Positions 36,279-45,560 of a stretch of 64,000 nt of DNA are shown here, piece after piece. The stretch is from contig NZ_AUFQ01000002.1 of NCBI RefSeq assembly GCF_000426585.1, positions 1 through 64,000 of the forward strand. The letters are read 5' to 3'. This DNA comes from Segatella baroniae DSM 16972 = JCM 13447 (lineage in GTDB: Bacteria > Bacteroidota > Bacteroidia > Bacteroidales > Bacteroidaceae). Every line of letters starts with the position of its first letter. Position 1 is the stretch's first letter. A program made the translations under genes and the position numbers. Below the pieces are notes generated by a model. It had not been told where the DNA came from, ran no database searches, and saw nothing but the letters and a program-made list of their open reading frames with translations.

Positions 36279-37457
36279 TTATGCCTCCAGACGGCGCGAA
36301 CCGTCGCCGATGACCACGTCGTAGACGAGAGGTTCCTTGCCGAAACGCTCGTTGTACTTGGCCTTCGCCGTGGCGATGAAGCGGTCGTAGAGGTCGTCTT
36401 TCACCAGGTTGATGGTGCAACCGCCGAAGCCTCCGCCCATGACACGCGAACCAGTGACACCGCATTCGCGGGCGATGTCGTTGAGATAGTCCAGCTCTTC
36501 GCACGACACCTTGTAGTCCTTGCTCAGTCCTTCGTGCGTGAGATACATCATCCGGCCCACGGTGTCGTAGTCGCCGTGGGTCAGCGCGTCGGAAACGGCC
36601 AGCACACGGTCCTTCTCACCCAGCACGTACTTGGCGCAACGGTAGTCCTCTTCAGGGATTTCGGCCTTCACTTCGTCGAGCCACTCCCATGAAGCGTCGC
36701 GCAAAGTCTCCACGCCCTCGTGGCGTTTGGCGATGTGCGCCACGGCATTCTCGCAGCTGCGACGGCGGTCGTTATAGGCCGACGAGGCCAATTCGTGCTT
36801 CACGCAGGAGTTGAGCAATACCAAACGGTAGCCTTCGGGATTGAAGGGGAAGTACTCGAACTCGCTCGAACGGCAGTCGAGACGCATGAGATGGCCTGCC
36901 TTACCGAAGACAGAAGCGAACTGATCCATGATTCCGCAGTTCACGCCCACGTACTTGTGCTCGGTGGCTTGACCTACGCGGGCCAGCTCGAACTTCTCAA
37001 TCTTGTTCTCGCCGAACAGCTCGTTGATGGCGAAAGCGAAGCAACTCTCCAGCGCGGCCGATGAAGACATGCCGGCACCGAGGGGCACATCGCCCGCGAA
37101 AGCTGTGTCGAAGCCCTGAACGGCTACGCCACGAGCCATCATTTCACGGCAAACACCGTAGATATAGCGTGCCCAGCTGGCTTTCGGGCCTTGCTCGTCG
37201 TTGAGGTCGAACGCTGCTTCGTCGTTGAGATCGATGGAGAACGCGTGTACGGTTTGTGTGCCGTTGGGACGGATGGCGGCAATCATGCCCTTGTCAACGG
37301 CCCCCGGGAACACGAAGCCCCCATTGTAATCGGTGTGCTCTCCTATGAGATTGATGCGGCCCGGAGAGGCATAGAAGCACTCGGCGGGCTGACTGAAGTG
37401 TTTGCAGAAAGCGTCGGCAACCATCTGGGTTGTGAGCGTTGTCGTTTGTTTTGTCAT
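36279..37457 (-). CDS. galK: Galactokinase
   Basis: Phosphorylates alpha-D-galactose at C1 with ATP, the first step of the Leloir pathway, in the cytoplasm. The 392-aa GHMP kinase has the galactokinase signature GRINLIGEHTDYNGGFVFP near residue 33, the GHMP ATP loop PLGAGMSSSAALE (about 125-137), and GGGFGGCTINLV near the C-terminus. Length is standard. No galT, galE or galactose transporter is adjacent. It follows a GNAT gene with a 48-bp gap on the same strand and may be co-transcribed with it. Confidence 0.96.
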   Translation of the reverse strand: MTKQTTTLTTQMVADAFCKHFSQPAECFYASPGRINLIGEHTDYNGGFVFPGAVDKGMIAAIRPNGTQTVHAFSIDLNDEAAFDLNDEQGPKASWARYIYGVCREMMARGVAVQGFDTAFAGDVPLGAGMSSSAALESCFAFAINELFGENKIEKFELARVGQATEHKYVGVNCGIMDQFASVFGKAGHLMRLDCRSSEFEYFPFNPEGYRLVLLNSCVKHELASSAYNDRRRSCENAVAHIAKRHEGVETLRDASWEWLDEVKAEIPEEDYRCAKYVLGEKDRVLAVSDALTHGDYDTVGRMMYLTHEGLSKDYKVSCEELDYLNDIARECGVTGSRVMGGGFGGCTINLVKDDLYDRFIATAKAKYNERFGKEPLVYDVVIGDGSRRLEA

Positions 37458-37505
37458 AATCTTTTAGGTATTTAGTTATATGAATTAAATCAAAATGCTG
37501 TGGTA

Positions 37506-38018
37506 TCACTCGACTGAAAGAAGTTTCTCGAAGGCCAGCCGCGGGCCTTTGTCGCCGTAATCAATCTCGCCGCACGCCACGTAACCCGTGCTTTGCAGGA
37601 TGGAAAGCATTTGCGTATTGTCGAAATTGGTGTCTATCTTCAGGCTGCCGACGCCCTGGCGGAGGGCATGTCGCTCGGCTTCATGGATGAAACGGCGGCC
37701 GTAGCCCCGGCCCCGGGTCCGCGTGTCGACGGCCAGACGGTGGATGACGAAGTAGTCGCCATGGGTCAGCCAGTGGGCCGAAGGCTGCGTGTAGGCCGGC
37801 TCGCAGTTCATGCCGACGGTGCCATAGGCCACGATTCGCCCGTCGTCCGCGAGCAGAAAAGCGCGTCCGAGGGCGATGTCCTGCCGGACGACGGCCTCCG
37901 ACGGATAGTCGGGCGTCCATTGCTTGCGACCGTCGCGAATCATCTTCCAGCGGGCGTCGTCAATCAGTTGCCAGCAGGAAGCGAAGTCGTCGGCGTGGGC
38001 TTTGCGGAATTGAATCAT
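37506..38018 (-). CDS. GNAT-family N-acetyltransferase
   Basis: A 170-aa acetyl-CoA-dependent acyltransferase of unknown substrate. The GNAT fold is clear: MIQFRKAHADDFASCWQLID at the start, the acetyl-CoA loop region VDTRTRGRGYGRRFIHEAE (R/Q-x-x-G-x-G/A type, about 98-116), and LKIDTNFDNTQMLSILQSTGYV near 125-145. Its start is 7 bp from the stop of a small upstream gene, so both belong to one transcript, possibly continuing into galK. Confidence 0.88.
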   Translation of the reverse strand: MIQFRKAHADDFASCWQLIDDARWKMIRDGRKQWTPDYPSEAVVRQDIALGRAFLLADDGRIVAYGTVGMNCEPAYTQPSAHWLTHGDYFVIHRLAVDTRTRGRGYGRRFIHEAERHALRQGVGSLKIDTNFDNTQMLSILQSTGYVACGEIDYGDKGPRLAFEKLLSVE

Positions 38019-38025
38019 GAAAAAG

Positions 38026-38226
38026 TCAATCGGACAACAACATGTCGGCCATTTCTTCGGGCGTATTGAAGGGCATGCCGTCGCTCAACTCGTCGTCGGT
38101 GAAGCCCCGGAGCACCATTTTGGCTTCTTTCTCGTCCATCACTTTCCGCCCGTCGGCGTCTTCCTTGGCCAGCATGGCGGCCAGCACGGCGGCACGGTAG
38201 TTGTCGATTTCTTCTTGTGAAAACAT
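38026..38226 (-). CDS. Small acidic protein of unknown function
   Basis: A 66-aa protein, MFSQEEIDNYRAAVLAAM at the start and MPFNTPEEMADMLLSD at the end. It is charged, predicted mostly helical, and has no signal peptide or membrane segment. The sequence reads like a conserved Bacteroidales hypothetical protein, and the tight 7-bp coupling to the GNAT gene supports it being real. Function unknown. Confidence 0.7.
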   Translation of the reverse strand: MFSQEEIDNYRAAVLAAMLAKEDADGRKVMDEKEAKMVLRGFTDDELSDGMPFNTPEEMADMLLSD

Positions 38227-38306
38227 AGGTAAGGTGGTTTATGAGTTGCAAATATCTACATTTTTAATGATACTTGCAAGTGAAAAAAGGCAATTTAATG
38301 TTAACG

Positions 38307-40037
38307 TTAGAAGTCGGGCGGGCACTCGATTTCCATCTTCCGGCCCGTCAAGGGGTGGACGAACGCGAGGCGGGCGGCATGCAAGTACATGCGCGGAGCG
38401 GGCAAATCGCCGTAGAGCGGGTCGCCCACGATGGGCGCGCGGAGGCCTTCGGCATGGGCGCAGTGCATGCGCAGCTGGTGGGTGCGGCCCGTCTGTGGTC
38501 GCAGGGCCAGGCGCAGGAGCGTGCGACCGTCGCCGTCGGTCTGGCGGCCGATGACCTCATAGTCGGTGACGGCAGGCTTGCCATGCTGGCGGTCGACGCG
38601 TTGTCGGGGACGATCGAGGTAGTCCGGGGCAAGTGGAAGGCTGACAGTGCCACGCTGCCGGCCGTCGAGCAGGGGCGAATCGGCACGCGGGCGGACCAAG
38701 GCGATGTAGGTTTTGTGGATTCGGTGGCGCAGAAACAAGTCCTGAAGGGCGTGGTACATGTCTTCGGTCAGGGCGCAGAGGAGGAGTCCGCTGGTGTCCA
38801 TGTCGAGCCGATGGGCCAACAGCAGGCCTTCGGCATGGGGCAACATGTGGCGCAACAGCGTGAGGGCCGACACGCGTTGACCCTTGCCCGGAACGGAAAG
38901 GAGGCCCGCCGGTTTGTTGACGGCGATGATAAAAGAATCGGAATAGACCGTTTCCAGCGTTTGTAGAGCCGCGGTGGCCGCGCTGTCGTTGGTGGAATCG
39001 GATGAAATAGGTAGATTGAGGTCGGCCGGTAGCAGGTCGCCGAGCATGAATCGCAGAATGGGCTTGCACTTGCCGTTGCAAGCCGGGTAGAAATGAAGGT
39101 GGTGGCGAACGGTGTCTTTCGGGCTTTCGCCCCACCAGAACATGGCCATTTGCAGCGGACGGAGCCCGTGGGTGAAGGCGTATTGCAGCAGTTTGGGCTC
39201 GCAACACTCGCCACTGCCGGCCGGTGGAAGGTCGGTCGGCGTGTCGGCGTGTGCCCAAATGGTCAGCAGGTCGGCCTCTTGTCCGTCCTTGTCGCGCATG
39301 TTGAATTGGGAAAAAAGCCAGCGTTGAAGATGGTCGGAGAGCTGACGACGGAGTCGACGCAGCTGGTCGAGGTCGTCTTGAAAGGCATTGTATTCTCTCT
39401 CTAAAGCCGTTTCGTTGCTCACCGACATCTTCAATCTGTGCAGTTCGGCCTTCATAAACTGGCTCTCACGGGTCAGCCGCTGTGTTTCTTCGGCCGTCAG
39501 GTCGCCCATTCTGCGGCGTTCGTCGCGGCGGGCCTTGGCCGTTTTCATCTCCTTCCTGTAGTTTTCGATGGTCTGCCGGCGTGTTTCTTCGAGTTGGCGA
39601 ATCACGTCTTGCGCCACCTTCATCCGTTCGTCGCCTTCCAGTCGGCCTATGGCCTGGTTGATGCGGCTAATCTCCGCCTCGTGCCGTTTGAAGTAACCGT
39701 CGGGTTGGAGATAGTCGAACACGGCTGGAACGAAGCCTTCCCAGTCGCTGCGACCGTCTATCTGTCCCGAATAGGCGGCCAGATAGCCGACAGCCCCCGT
39801 CTCCTTGTCGGCCGCGACCAGCACGCCAAACATCTTGCCCTGGGCCGTTTCGCGGCGGAAAGCCTCGTCGATGGCATATCCTTCCACCGCTTCGCCCCGC
39901 AAGGCAGCCTGCAACAGCGACGCCGCGGCACGGCCATAAGCCTCCGGCTCATAGCAGAACGGGTTGTTGAATCGGCCGGGAAGGGGCGCGGAAAGGCGCA
40001 GCGGATGGAATGTCACGGTCTTAGGACTGGAGGGCAT
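38307..40037 (-). CDS. RluA-family pseudouridine synthase with a long N-terminal extension
   Basis: Isomerises uridine to pseudouridine in rRNA or tRNA. The 576-aa protein has a C-terminal RluA/RsuA catalytic domain (about 365-570) with the catalytic Asp at about 412 in LLAHRLDMDTSGLLL and the later motif RPQTGRTHQLRMHCAH. The first 350 residues are a separate domain with a long charged helical stretch (about 135-245, probable coiled coil) and a Cys-containing segment (GSGECCEPKLLQYAFTHGL). I chose the ATG at 40037 because AGGAAG lies at the right distance upstream; a GTG at 40055 is possible. Its start overlaps the 3' end of the YitT gene by 17 bp. The RNA target is not predictable by eye. 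Confidence 0.85.
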   Translation of the reverse strand: MPSSPKTVTFHPLRLSAPLPGRFNNPFCYEPEAYGRAAASLLQAALRGEAVEGYAIDEAFRRETAQGKMFGVLVAADKETGAVGYLAAYSGQIDGRSDWEGFVPAVFDYLQPDGYFKRHEAEISRINQAIGRLEGDERMKVAQDVIRQLEETRRQTIENYRKEMKTAKARRDERRRMGDLTAEETQRLTRESQFMKAELHRLKMSVSNETALEREYNAFQDDLDQLRRLRRQLSDHLQRWLFSQFNMRDKDGQEADLLTIWAHADTPTDLPPAGSGECCEPKLLQYAFTHGLRPLQMAMFWWGESPKDTVRHHLHFYPACNGKCKPILRFMLGDLLPADLNLPISSDSTNDSAATAALQTLETVYSDSFIIAVNKPAGLLSVPGKGQRVSALTLLRHMLPHAEGLLLAHRLDMDTSGLLLCALTEDMYHALQDLFLRHRIHKTYIALVRPRADSPLLDGRQRGTVSLPLAPDYLDRPRQRVDRQHGKPAVTDYEVIGRQTDGDGRTLLRLALRPQTGRTHQLRMHCAHAEGLRAPIVGDPLYGDLPAPRMYLHAARLAFVHPLTGRKMEIECPPDF

Positions 40038-40926
40038 TGGGCTTCCTGCTGTCACGCAACTTCATCTTGAAGCGGTCGAAGCCCAGTCCGTAGACGCCGA
40101 TGACGGCACTCTGCGACACGAAAGCGTTAGGGTCGATCTCCTCAATGAGCCGGAAGATGGAGGACGACTCGGTCTGGCGGGCCAGCACAAACAGTATTTT
40201 CACGTCCTTGCCGCTGTAGAATCCGTGGCCGTCGATGACGGTACAGCCGCGTTGCGCCCGCTCGTTGATGGCCTGGCCGATGGCCTGGCTCTTGTCGGAA
40301 ATGATGAAAAACTGGACGGAACGCCGCATCATGTTGACGGCCTGGTCGATGAAGATGACGAAGATGAACAGGAAAACGTAGCCATAAATGACCATTTCCC
40401 AATCGTGAAGAACCAGGTAACTCGATGTGATGATGACCAAATCGCAGATGAAAACGATATGTCCGAGCGAGATGTCGTAGTACTTGTTGACCATCGCCGC
40501 TATCGTATCAGAGCCTCCTGTACTGGCATTGCACGCCAGTCCGAGCCCTGAACTGCCGCCCATGAAGAAAGCTCCGACGACGGTGGCCATGAACGGTTGG
40601 TCCTTCAGAAGGTGCGTATCTCCCATGAAGTGTTGGACGACGGCCAGCGTTCCGGTGAAGACGACGACGGCATAGATGGTCTTGGCGCAGAATTTCCAGC
40701 CGAGAAGCCAGAACGCCAGCAGCAGAAGTGAGATGTTGATGACCAGATAACTGGTCGTAACGGGGATGTTCAGTCCCCAATAGAGGATGGAGGCAATGCC
40801 TCCGACGCCTCCCATCGTGATGTGATTGGGCAGCATGAAGACGCCCAACCCTACGCTTCCCATCATCATGGCCAGCGCGATCAAGACGTAATCAAGCCAC
40901 TCTCGATGTCTGTTTTTTCTTCCCAT
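40021..40926 (-). CDS. YitT-family membrane protein (DUF2179)
   Basis: A 301-aa integral membrane protein. About five to six hydrophobic segments lie in the first 200 residues (for instance DYVLIALAMMMGSVGLGVFML, YLVINISLLLLAFWLLG). A C-terminal soluble DUF2179 domain (about 210-295: SVQFFIISDKSQAIGQAI, TVIDGHGFYSGKDVKILF) follows. The motif NASTGGSDTIAAMVNKY is typical of YitT. Function is not established for the family. It sits 36 bp after lpdA and overlaps the next gene, so it may be read from the glycine-cleavage transcript. Confidence 0.88.
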   Translation of the reverse strand: MGRKNRHREWLDYVLIALAMMMGSVGLGVFMLPNHITMGGVGGIASILYWGLNIPVTTSYLVINISLLLLAFWLLGWKFCAKTIYAVVVFTGTLAVVQHFMGDTHLLKDQPFMATVVGAFFMGGSSGLGLACNASTGGSDTIAAMVNKYYDISLGHIVFICDLVIITSSYLVLHDWEMVIYGYVFLFIFVIFIDQAVNMMRRSVQFFIISDKSQAIGQAINERAQRGCTVIDGHGFYSGKDVKILFVLARQTESSSIFRLIEEIDPNAFVSQSAVIGVYGLGFDRFKMKLRDSRKPNALQS

Positions 40927-40962
40927 ACATTGTCATTTGGGAACCAAAGTTACAAAAAAAGG

Positions 40963-42282
40963 TCAGGAATTCATACTTGCCGCATGCAAAATCTCGCCTA
41001 AAGTGGGATGAATGTGAATCATGTCGCGCAGCTGCGAGACCGTCGCACCCAAGCACATGAGGCTGCTGACCTCCTGTATCATGTCGGCACTGTGGGCTCC
41101 ATAGGCGTGACAGCCAATCAGTTGGCCCTCGGCGTCGGTCAGCAGCTTCACCATTCCTTCGGTTTCGTCCATGGACACGGCCTTGCCGTTGGCACGGTGG
41201 TAGCCTTTCAGGCTGCCGTAGCCTTGCACATGCTCCTTGCAGAAGTCTTCCGACGCGCCTACGCTGGCCGCTTCGGGATAGGTGAAGACGGCCGACGGCA
41301 TGATGTCGAGCCGGATGTGGTCGGTCAGTCCCAAGATATGGTTCACTACTTTGATACCTTGCATCGAGGCGGCGTGGGCCAACATCGTCAGTCCGTTGAC
41401 GTCGCCAATGGCATAGACGCCCTCGACCGAAGTCCGGAGCCGGCTGTCGACGACGATACCCTTGGCCGAGAAGTCGACACCGGCAGCCTCCAAGTGAAGT
41501 TGTTCCAAACAAGGCTTGCGGCCAGTGGCCACCAAAATGGCTTCAGCATTGATGGTTTGGGCCTTGCCTTTGCGCTCGAACGTGACGCCTTCGGCCGTAA
41601 TGGCGGTGACACCGGCCTGCATGTGGAACGTAATACCTCGCTTTTCCATCGACTTGCGAAGGCGTTTGGCAATGTCGCTGTCGAGCATGGGCAGACATTC
41701 CTTCAGATATTCGATGACCGTAACCTCACTTCCGAAAGTCTGGAATATGCTCGCAAACTCCATTCCGATGACACCTGCGCCGATAATCACAAGACTTTCG
41801 GGCACGTGGTCAATGGCTAATAGTTCGGAAGATGTCATGATACGGTCTTTGTCAAGCTGCCCGATGGGGGGCATTTTGGCTTCAGAACCGGTGGCGATGA
41901 TGATGTTGGGGGCGGTGAAAGTTTCATCGCCGGTCGTCACGGTGTGTCCATCCACAAACTGAGCCTCGCTTTTTACCAACCGAATGTTGGGTGCAGAGAG
42001 CAAGGTCTCTATGCCGCCACGCAGCTGGGCCACCACTTCCGTCTGGCGCTGGCGCACATGCTGGAAGTCGACGGCGGCCTGCGGATCGGCCGAAAGGCGC
42101 GCGCGGAGCACGTCGGCTTCGTGACACCAGGTCTTGGTCGGTATGCAACCCACGTTGAGACAGGTGCCCCCTACGTTTCCCCGTTCGATGATGACCACGT
42201 CGAGGCCATGCTTTGCGGCATGCCCGGCGGCCTCATAGCCGCCGGGTCCGCCACCTATTATAATAAGGTCAATTGTCGTCAT
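40963..42282 (-). CDS. lpdA: Dihydrolipoyl dehydrogenase (L-protein)
   Basis: A FAD enzyme that reoxidises dihydrolipoamide, here of GcvH, with NAD+. The 439-aa product has an N-terminal FAD motif GGGPGGYEAAG (about 10-20), a redox disulfide CLNVGCIPTK (C41, C46), a second nucleotide-binding GAGVIGMEFAS, and the C-terminal dimerisation domain with HIHPTLGE. It is somewhat shorter than typical Lpd (about 460-475). Its start overlaps gcvPB by 14 bp, which ties it to the glycine cleavage system rather than to a 2-oxoacid dehydrogenase. Confidence 0.95.
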   Translation of the reverse strand: MTTIDLIIIGGGPGGYEAAGHAAKHGLDVVIIERGNVGGTCLNVGCIPTKTWCHEADVLRARLSADPQAAVDFQHVRQRQTEVVAQLRGGIETLLSAPNIRLVKSEAQFVDGHTVTTGDETFTAPNIIIATGSEAKMPPIGQLDKDRIMTSSELLAIDHVPESLVIIGAGVIGMEFASIFQTFGSEVTVIEYLKECLPMLDSDIAKRLRKSMEKRGITFHMQAGVTAITAEGVTFERKGKAQTINAEAILVATGRKPCLEQLHLEAAGVDFSAKGIVVDSRLRTSVEGVYAIGDVNGLTMLAHAASMQGIKVVNHILGLTDHIRLDIMPSAVFTYPEAASVGASEDFCKEHVQGYGSLKGYHRANGKAVSMDETEGMVKLLTDAEGQLIGCHAYGAHSADMIQEVSSLMCLGATVSQLRDMIHIHPTLGEILHAASMNS

Positions 42283-43678
42283 GCTGCATTTGTTGATAAG
42301 TGACCACGGGATGCTTGGCCGCCTGCACGTCGTCTACGCGGCCGATGGGCGTCAGATGGGGCGCGGCTTTCAGCTCTTCGGGCCGTTCCTTCGCCTCCTG
42401 GGCTATCTTCCGCATCACCTCGATGAAGCCGTCGATTGTCTCTTTGCTCTCGTTTTCGGTGGGTTCGATCATCAGCGACTCGTGGAAAAGCAGCGGGAAG
42501 TAAATCGTCGGTGCGTGATAGCCGTAGTCGAGCAGGCGTTTTGCGACGTCCATCGTCGTGACACCGGTCGACTTGTCGGCCAGACCGTCGAATACAAACT
42601 CGTGCTTGCAGAGTCCTTCGATGGGCAGAAGATAGAGGTCTTTCAGCCTTTCCTTGATGTAGTTGGCGTTCAACGTGGCCAACGGACCGACCTCCTTGAC
42701 GTGCTCCTTGCCCAAGGAAAGGATGTAGGCGTAGGCCCGCATCAGCACGGCGAAGTTGCCTTCGTAGGGACTTACGGCGGGGAAGAAGGCTTCGAGGCCC
42801 GCTCTCACGCCGACGGGGCCTGCCCCCGGTCCGCCACCGCCATGCGGTGTGGAGAAGGTCTTGTGCAGATTGACGTGCATCACGTCGAAGCCCATGTCGC
42901 CGGGACGGCACGCACCGAGCATCGGATTGAGGTTGGCGCCGTCGTAATACATCAGTCCGCCACAGTCGTGGACAAGCTTCGCGATTTCAGGAATGTTCTT
43001 TTCAAACAGTCCCAGCGTATTGGGATTGGTCATCATCATGCCGGCGATTTCCGATCCCTGCACTTGGATGATGGCTTTCAGGTCTTCCACGTCGACAGTT
43101 CCGTCGGAGAGACTCTTCACTTCCAGCACTTCCAGCCCGCATACGGCGGCCGACGCGGGGTTGGTGCCGTGAGCCGAATCGGGAATGAGCACCTTCGTGC
43201 GCTTGTCGTCATGGCGACTTTCGTGATAGCCGCGTATCACCATCAGTCCCGTCAGTTCGCCGTGGGCACCCGCGTAGGGCTTGAGCGTGAAGGCGTGCAT
43301 GCCCGTCAGCCGGCAAAGCAGCTGTTCCAAGTCTCGGCAAACCTCCCTGGCACCGGCCACGCTGTCGGCCGGTTGCAACGGATGAAGGTCGCGGAAGGCG
43401 GGCAGGGAAGCCATTTCCTCGCTGATGCAGGGGTTGTATTTCATCGTACAACTTCCCAAAGGATAGAACCCATTGTCCACGCCGAAGTTGTTGGCGCTGT
43501 GGTTCGTATAATGCCGAACGACCGTCAGCTCGTCACATTCGGGCAGTTCGGCGTCCTTTTCGCGGCACAATGACTGTGGAATCCGGTACTTCTCACACTC
43601 GAATCGTGGGAGAGAATAGCCGCGACGGCCCTCCTTGGAGAGCTCGAAAATCAAGTTTCCGTATAGTTTGTTGTTCAT
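42269..43678 (-). CDS. gcvPB: Glycine dehydrogenase (decarboxylating), subunit 2
   Basis: PLP-binding half of the P-protein, which decarboxylates glycine and passes the aminomethyl group to lipoyl-GcvH. The 469-aa product has NFGVDNGFYPLGSCTMKYNP near residue 65 and the PLP-lysine segment VNLHKTFSTPHGGGGPG (Lys about 273). Its start overlaps the gcvPA stop by 4 bp (ATGA) and its end overlaps lpdA. Split P-protein is common in Bacteroidetes and Gram-positives. Confidence 0.96.
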   Translation of the reverse strand: MNNKLYGNLIFELSKEGRRGYSLPRFECEKYRIPQSLCREKDAELPECDELTVVRHYTNHSANNFGVDNGFYPLGSCTMKYNPCISEEMASLPAFRDLHPLQPADSVAGAREVCRDLEQLLCRLTGMHAFTLKPYAGAHGELTGLMVIRGYHESRHDDKRTKVLIPDSAHGTNPASAAVCGLEVLEVKSLSDGTVDVEDLKAIIQVQGSEIAGMMMTNPNTLGLFEKNIPEIAKLVHDCGGLMYYDGANLNPMLGACRPGDMGFDVMHVNLHKTFSTPHGGGGPGAGPVGVRAGLEAFFPAVSPYEGNFAVLMRAYAYILSLGKEHVKEVGPLATLNANYIKERLKDLYLLPIEGLCKHEFVFDGLADKSTGVTTMDVAKRLLDYGYHAPTIYFPLLFHESLMIEPTENESKETIDGFIEVMRKIAQEAKERPEELKAAPHLTPIGRVDDVQAAKHPVVTYQQMQHDDN

Positions 43679-44994
43679 GATGCAGCTATTTTTACAAGTT
43701 TATCCATCTCTTCTTTCGTGCGTTTCTCGGTGACGGCAATCATCAGCAGGTTGTCGCCGACCTTGATTCCGCCGAAGATTCCAGCCGTTTCCAAGCGTTT
43801 GAGCAGTCCGTCGACGTCGCCGTCGTACCTTACGCAGAACTCGTTGAAGAACGGATGGGCGAACGCCTCGGTGAAACGACTCGTCGCCAGCAGCTGTTCG
43901 TGCAGATAATGGGCCTTGCAATACGACTGCCGGGCGGCCTCCTTCAGTCCCTCCTTGCCCATGAGGGCCATGTAGATGGTCACGAACAAGGCCATGAGCG
44001 ACTGGTTGGAACAGATGTTGGACGTGGCTTTCTGCCGTCTGATATGCTGTTCGCGGGCCTGCAAGGTGAGGACGAAGGCCCGCTGTCCGCGGTTGTCCTG
44101 CGTCATACCCACAATGCGGCCGGGCATTTTCCGGATGAGTTTCTCCTTGCAACACATGTATCCGATGTAGGGACCGCCGAACTGCATGGGTATTCCCAGG
44201 CTCTGGCCGTCGCCGACGGCAATGTCGGCGCCCCATTCCCCGGGTGTTTTCAGGATGGCCAGGTCGGCCGCCACGCTGTTCATGATGAGCAACGCCTTGC
44301 CGGCATGGCAGCTGTCGGCAAAGCCCGTGTAGTCTTCGACGACGCCGAAGTAGTTGGGTTGCTGCACGATGACGCCCGCCACGCCGCCTGTTTCCAGCTT
44401 CGTCTGCATGTCTTGCTTGTCAGTGACGCCCCGTTTCTCGGCTATCGGCTCGACCACCATGTCGTGGAAGCGCGCGTAGGTCTGCACCATGTCCTTGATT
44501 TTCGGGTCCACCGTGTCGGAAATGAGGATGCGGTTGGCCTTCTTTCCGGCCGCCACGGCCATCATGGCAGCCTCCGCCGTGGCCGTCGTGCCGTCGTACA
44601 TGGAGGCATTGGACACGTCCATGCCGGTCAGTTCGGCCATCATGCTCTGGTATTCAAAGATGTAGTGCAGCGTTCCCTGTGAGATTTCGGCCTGATAGGG
44701 GGTGTAGCTTGTGAGGTATTCGGACCGCGAGACGATGGAAGGAATCACGGAAGGAGTGTAGTGGTCGTAGACGCCGGCGCCGGCGAAGCACGTCAGCGGT
44801 CGGTTCTCACGGCCCAGTCTGTCGAAAAGCTGCCTGATTTCAAGTTCGCTTTTCGCCGAAGGTATGTCGTATTCGCCTTGAAAGCGAATCGTTGCCGGCA
44901 CCTCGGCGTAGAGGTCTTCCAGTGAAGTCACGCCGATGGTGTCGAGCATTTCCCGGACATCCTTCGCCGTATGAGGGAAGTATTTGTAGTCCAT
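43675..44994 (-). CDS. gcvPA: Glycine dehydrogenase (decarboxylating), subunit 1
   Basis: The 439-aa N-terminal half of the P-protein, forming the heterotetramer with GcvPB. It begins MDYKYFPHTAKDVREMLDTI and has conserved FAGAGVYDHYTPSVI, YTPYQAEISQGTLHYIFEYQ and TSNICSNQSLMAL. Translation is coupled to gcvPB by an ATGA overlap; gcvH ends 3 bp upstream of its start. Confidence 0.96.
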   Translation of the reverse strand: MDYKYFPHTAKDVREMLDTIGVTSLEDLYAEVPATIRFQGEYDIPSAKSELEIRQLFDRLGRENRPLTCFAGAGVYDHYTPSVIPSIVSRSEYLTSYTPYQAEISQGTLHYIFEYQSMMAELTGMDVSNASMYDGTTATAEAAMMAVAAGKKANRILISDTVDPKIKDMVQTYARFHDMVVEPIAEKRGVTDKQDMQTKLETGGVAGVIVQQPNYFGVVEDYTGFADSCHAGKALLIMNSVAADLAILKTPGEWGADIAVGDGQSLGIPMQFGGPYIGYMCCKEKLIRKMPGRIVGMTQDNRGQRAFVLTLQAREQHIRRQKATSNICSNQSLMALFVTIYMALMGKEGLKEAARQSYCKAHYLHEQLLATSRFTEAFAHPFFNEFCVRYDGDVDGLLKRLETAGIFGGIKVGDNLLMIAVTEKRTKEEMDKLVKIAAS

Positions 44995-44997
44995 GGC

Positions 44998-45378
44998 TCA
45001 CTTGTTGCAGAATTCTTCGTAGGCCTTGACGTCCATGAGACGGTCCAACTCGCCCATGTCCGCCAGCTTCACCTTCATGATCCAGTTGCCGAAAGCGTCC
45101 TGGTTGACCAGTTCCGGCGCGTCTTCCAGGGCTTCGTTCACCTCGACGACGGTGCCACTCACCGGACTGACCAGGTCGCTGGCGGCCTTTACGCTCTCCA
45201 CGGCGCCGAACTCGCCGTCGGCTTCCACGTCGTCGTCAACTTCGGGCAGGTCTACGTAGACCACGTTGCCCAGCTGTTGCTGCGCAAAGTCGGTGATACC
45301 AACGTAACCATACTCGCCTTCTACTCTCACGTACTCGTGCGACTCTGAATAATAGAGCCCTTCTATAAATTTAGCCAT
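44998..45378 (-). CDS. gcvH: Glycine cleavage system H protein
   Basis: A lipoylated carrier protein of 126 aa. The start is set at MAKFIEGLYYSESHEYVRVE; the longer frame upstream only translates the heptad repeat in the gap. The lipoyl lysine is K64 in FGAVESVKAASDL. It has the acidic surface usual for H-protein. Its lysine is the target of the LplA ligase encoded two genes upstream. It lies 3 bp before gcvPA and about 175 bp after gcvT, a gap filled by repeats. Confidence 0.96.
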   Translation of the reverse strand: MAKFIEGLYYSESHEYVRVEGEYGYVGITDFAQQQLGNVVYVDLPEVDDDVEADGEFGAVESVKAASDLVSPVSGTVVEVNEALEDAPELVNQDAFGNWIMKVKLADMGELDRLMDVKAYEEFCNK

Positions 45379-45397
45379 ATTGTTAATGTGATGTTTT

Positions 45398-45560
45398 AAA
45401 TGTTGAATGTGAAGTGTTTTAAATGTGAAATGAGAAATGAGAAATGTGTAATGAGAAGTGAGGAATGGGGAGTTTGAAATGAGAAATGTGGAGTTTGAAG
45501 TGTTCATTGCACATTCCTCATTGCACATTTCACACTTCTCACTTCACATTCCTCATTTCT
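45398..45560. repeat. Heptad (7-bp) repeat tract with internal strand inversion, gcvT-gcvH gap
   Basis: From about 45398 to 45503 the plus strand reads in 7-bp units such as AAATGAG, AAATGTG, AAGTGAG and GAATGGG. From 45504 to 45560 it switches to the complementary type: CATTGCA CATTCCT CATTGCA CATTTCA CACTTCT CACTTCA CATTCCT CATTTCT. Over 20 units in all. The two halves can pair into a long imperfect hairpin. The tract runs to the gcvT stop and covers its last codons. Confidence 0.75.
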
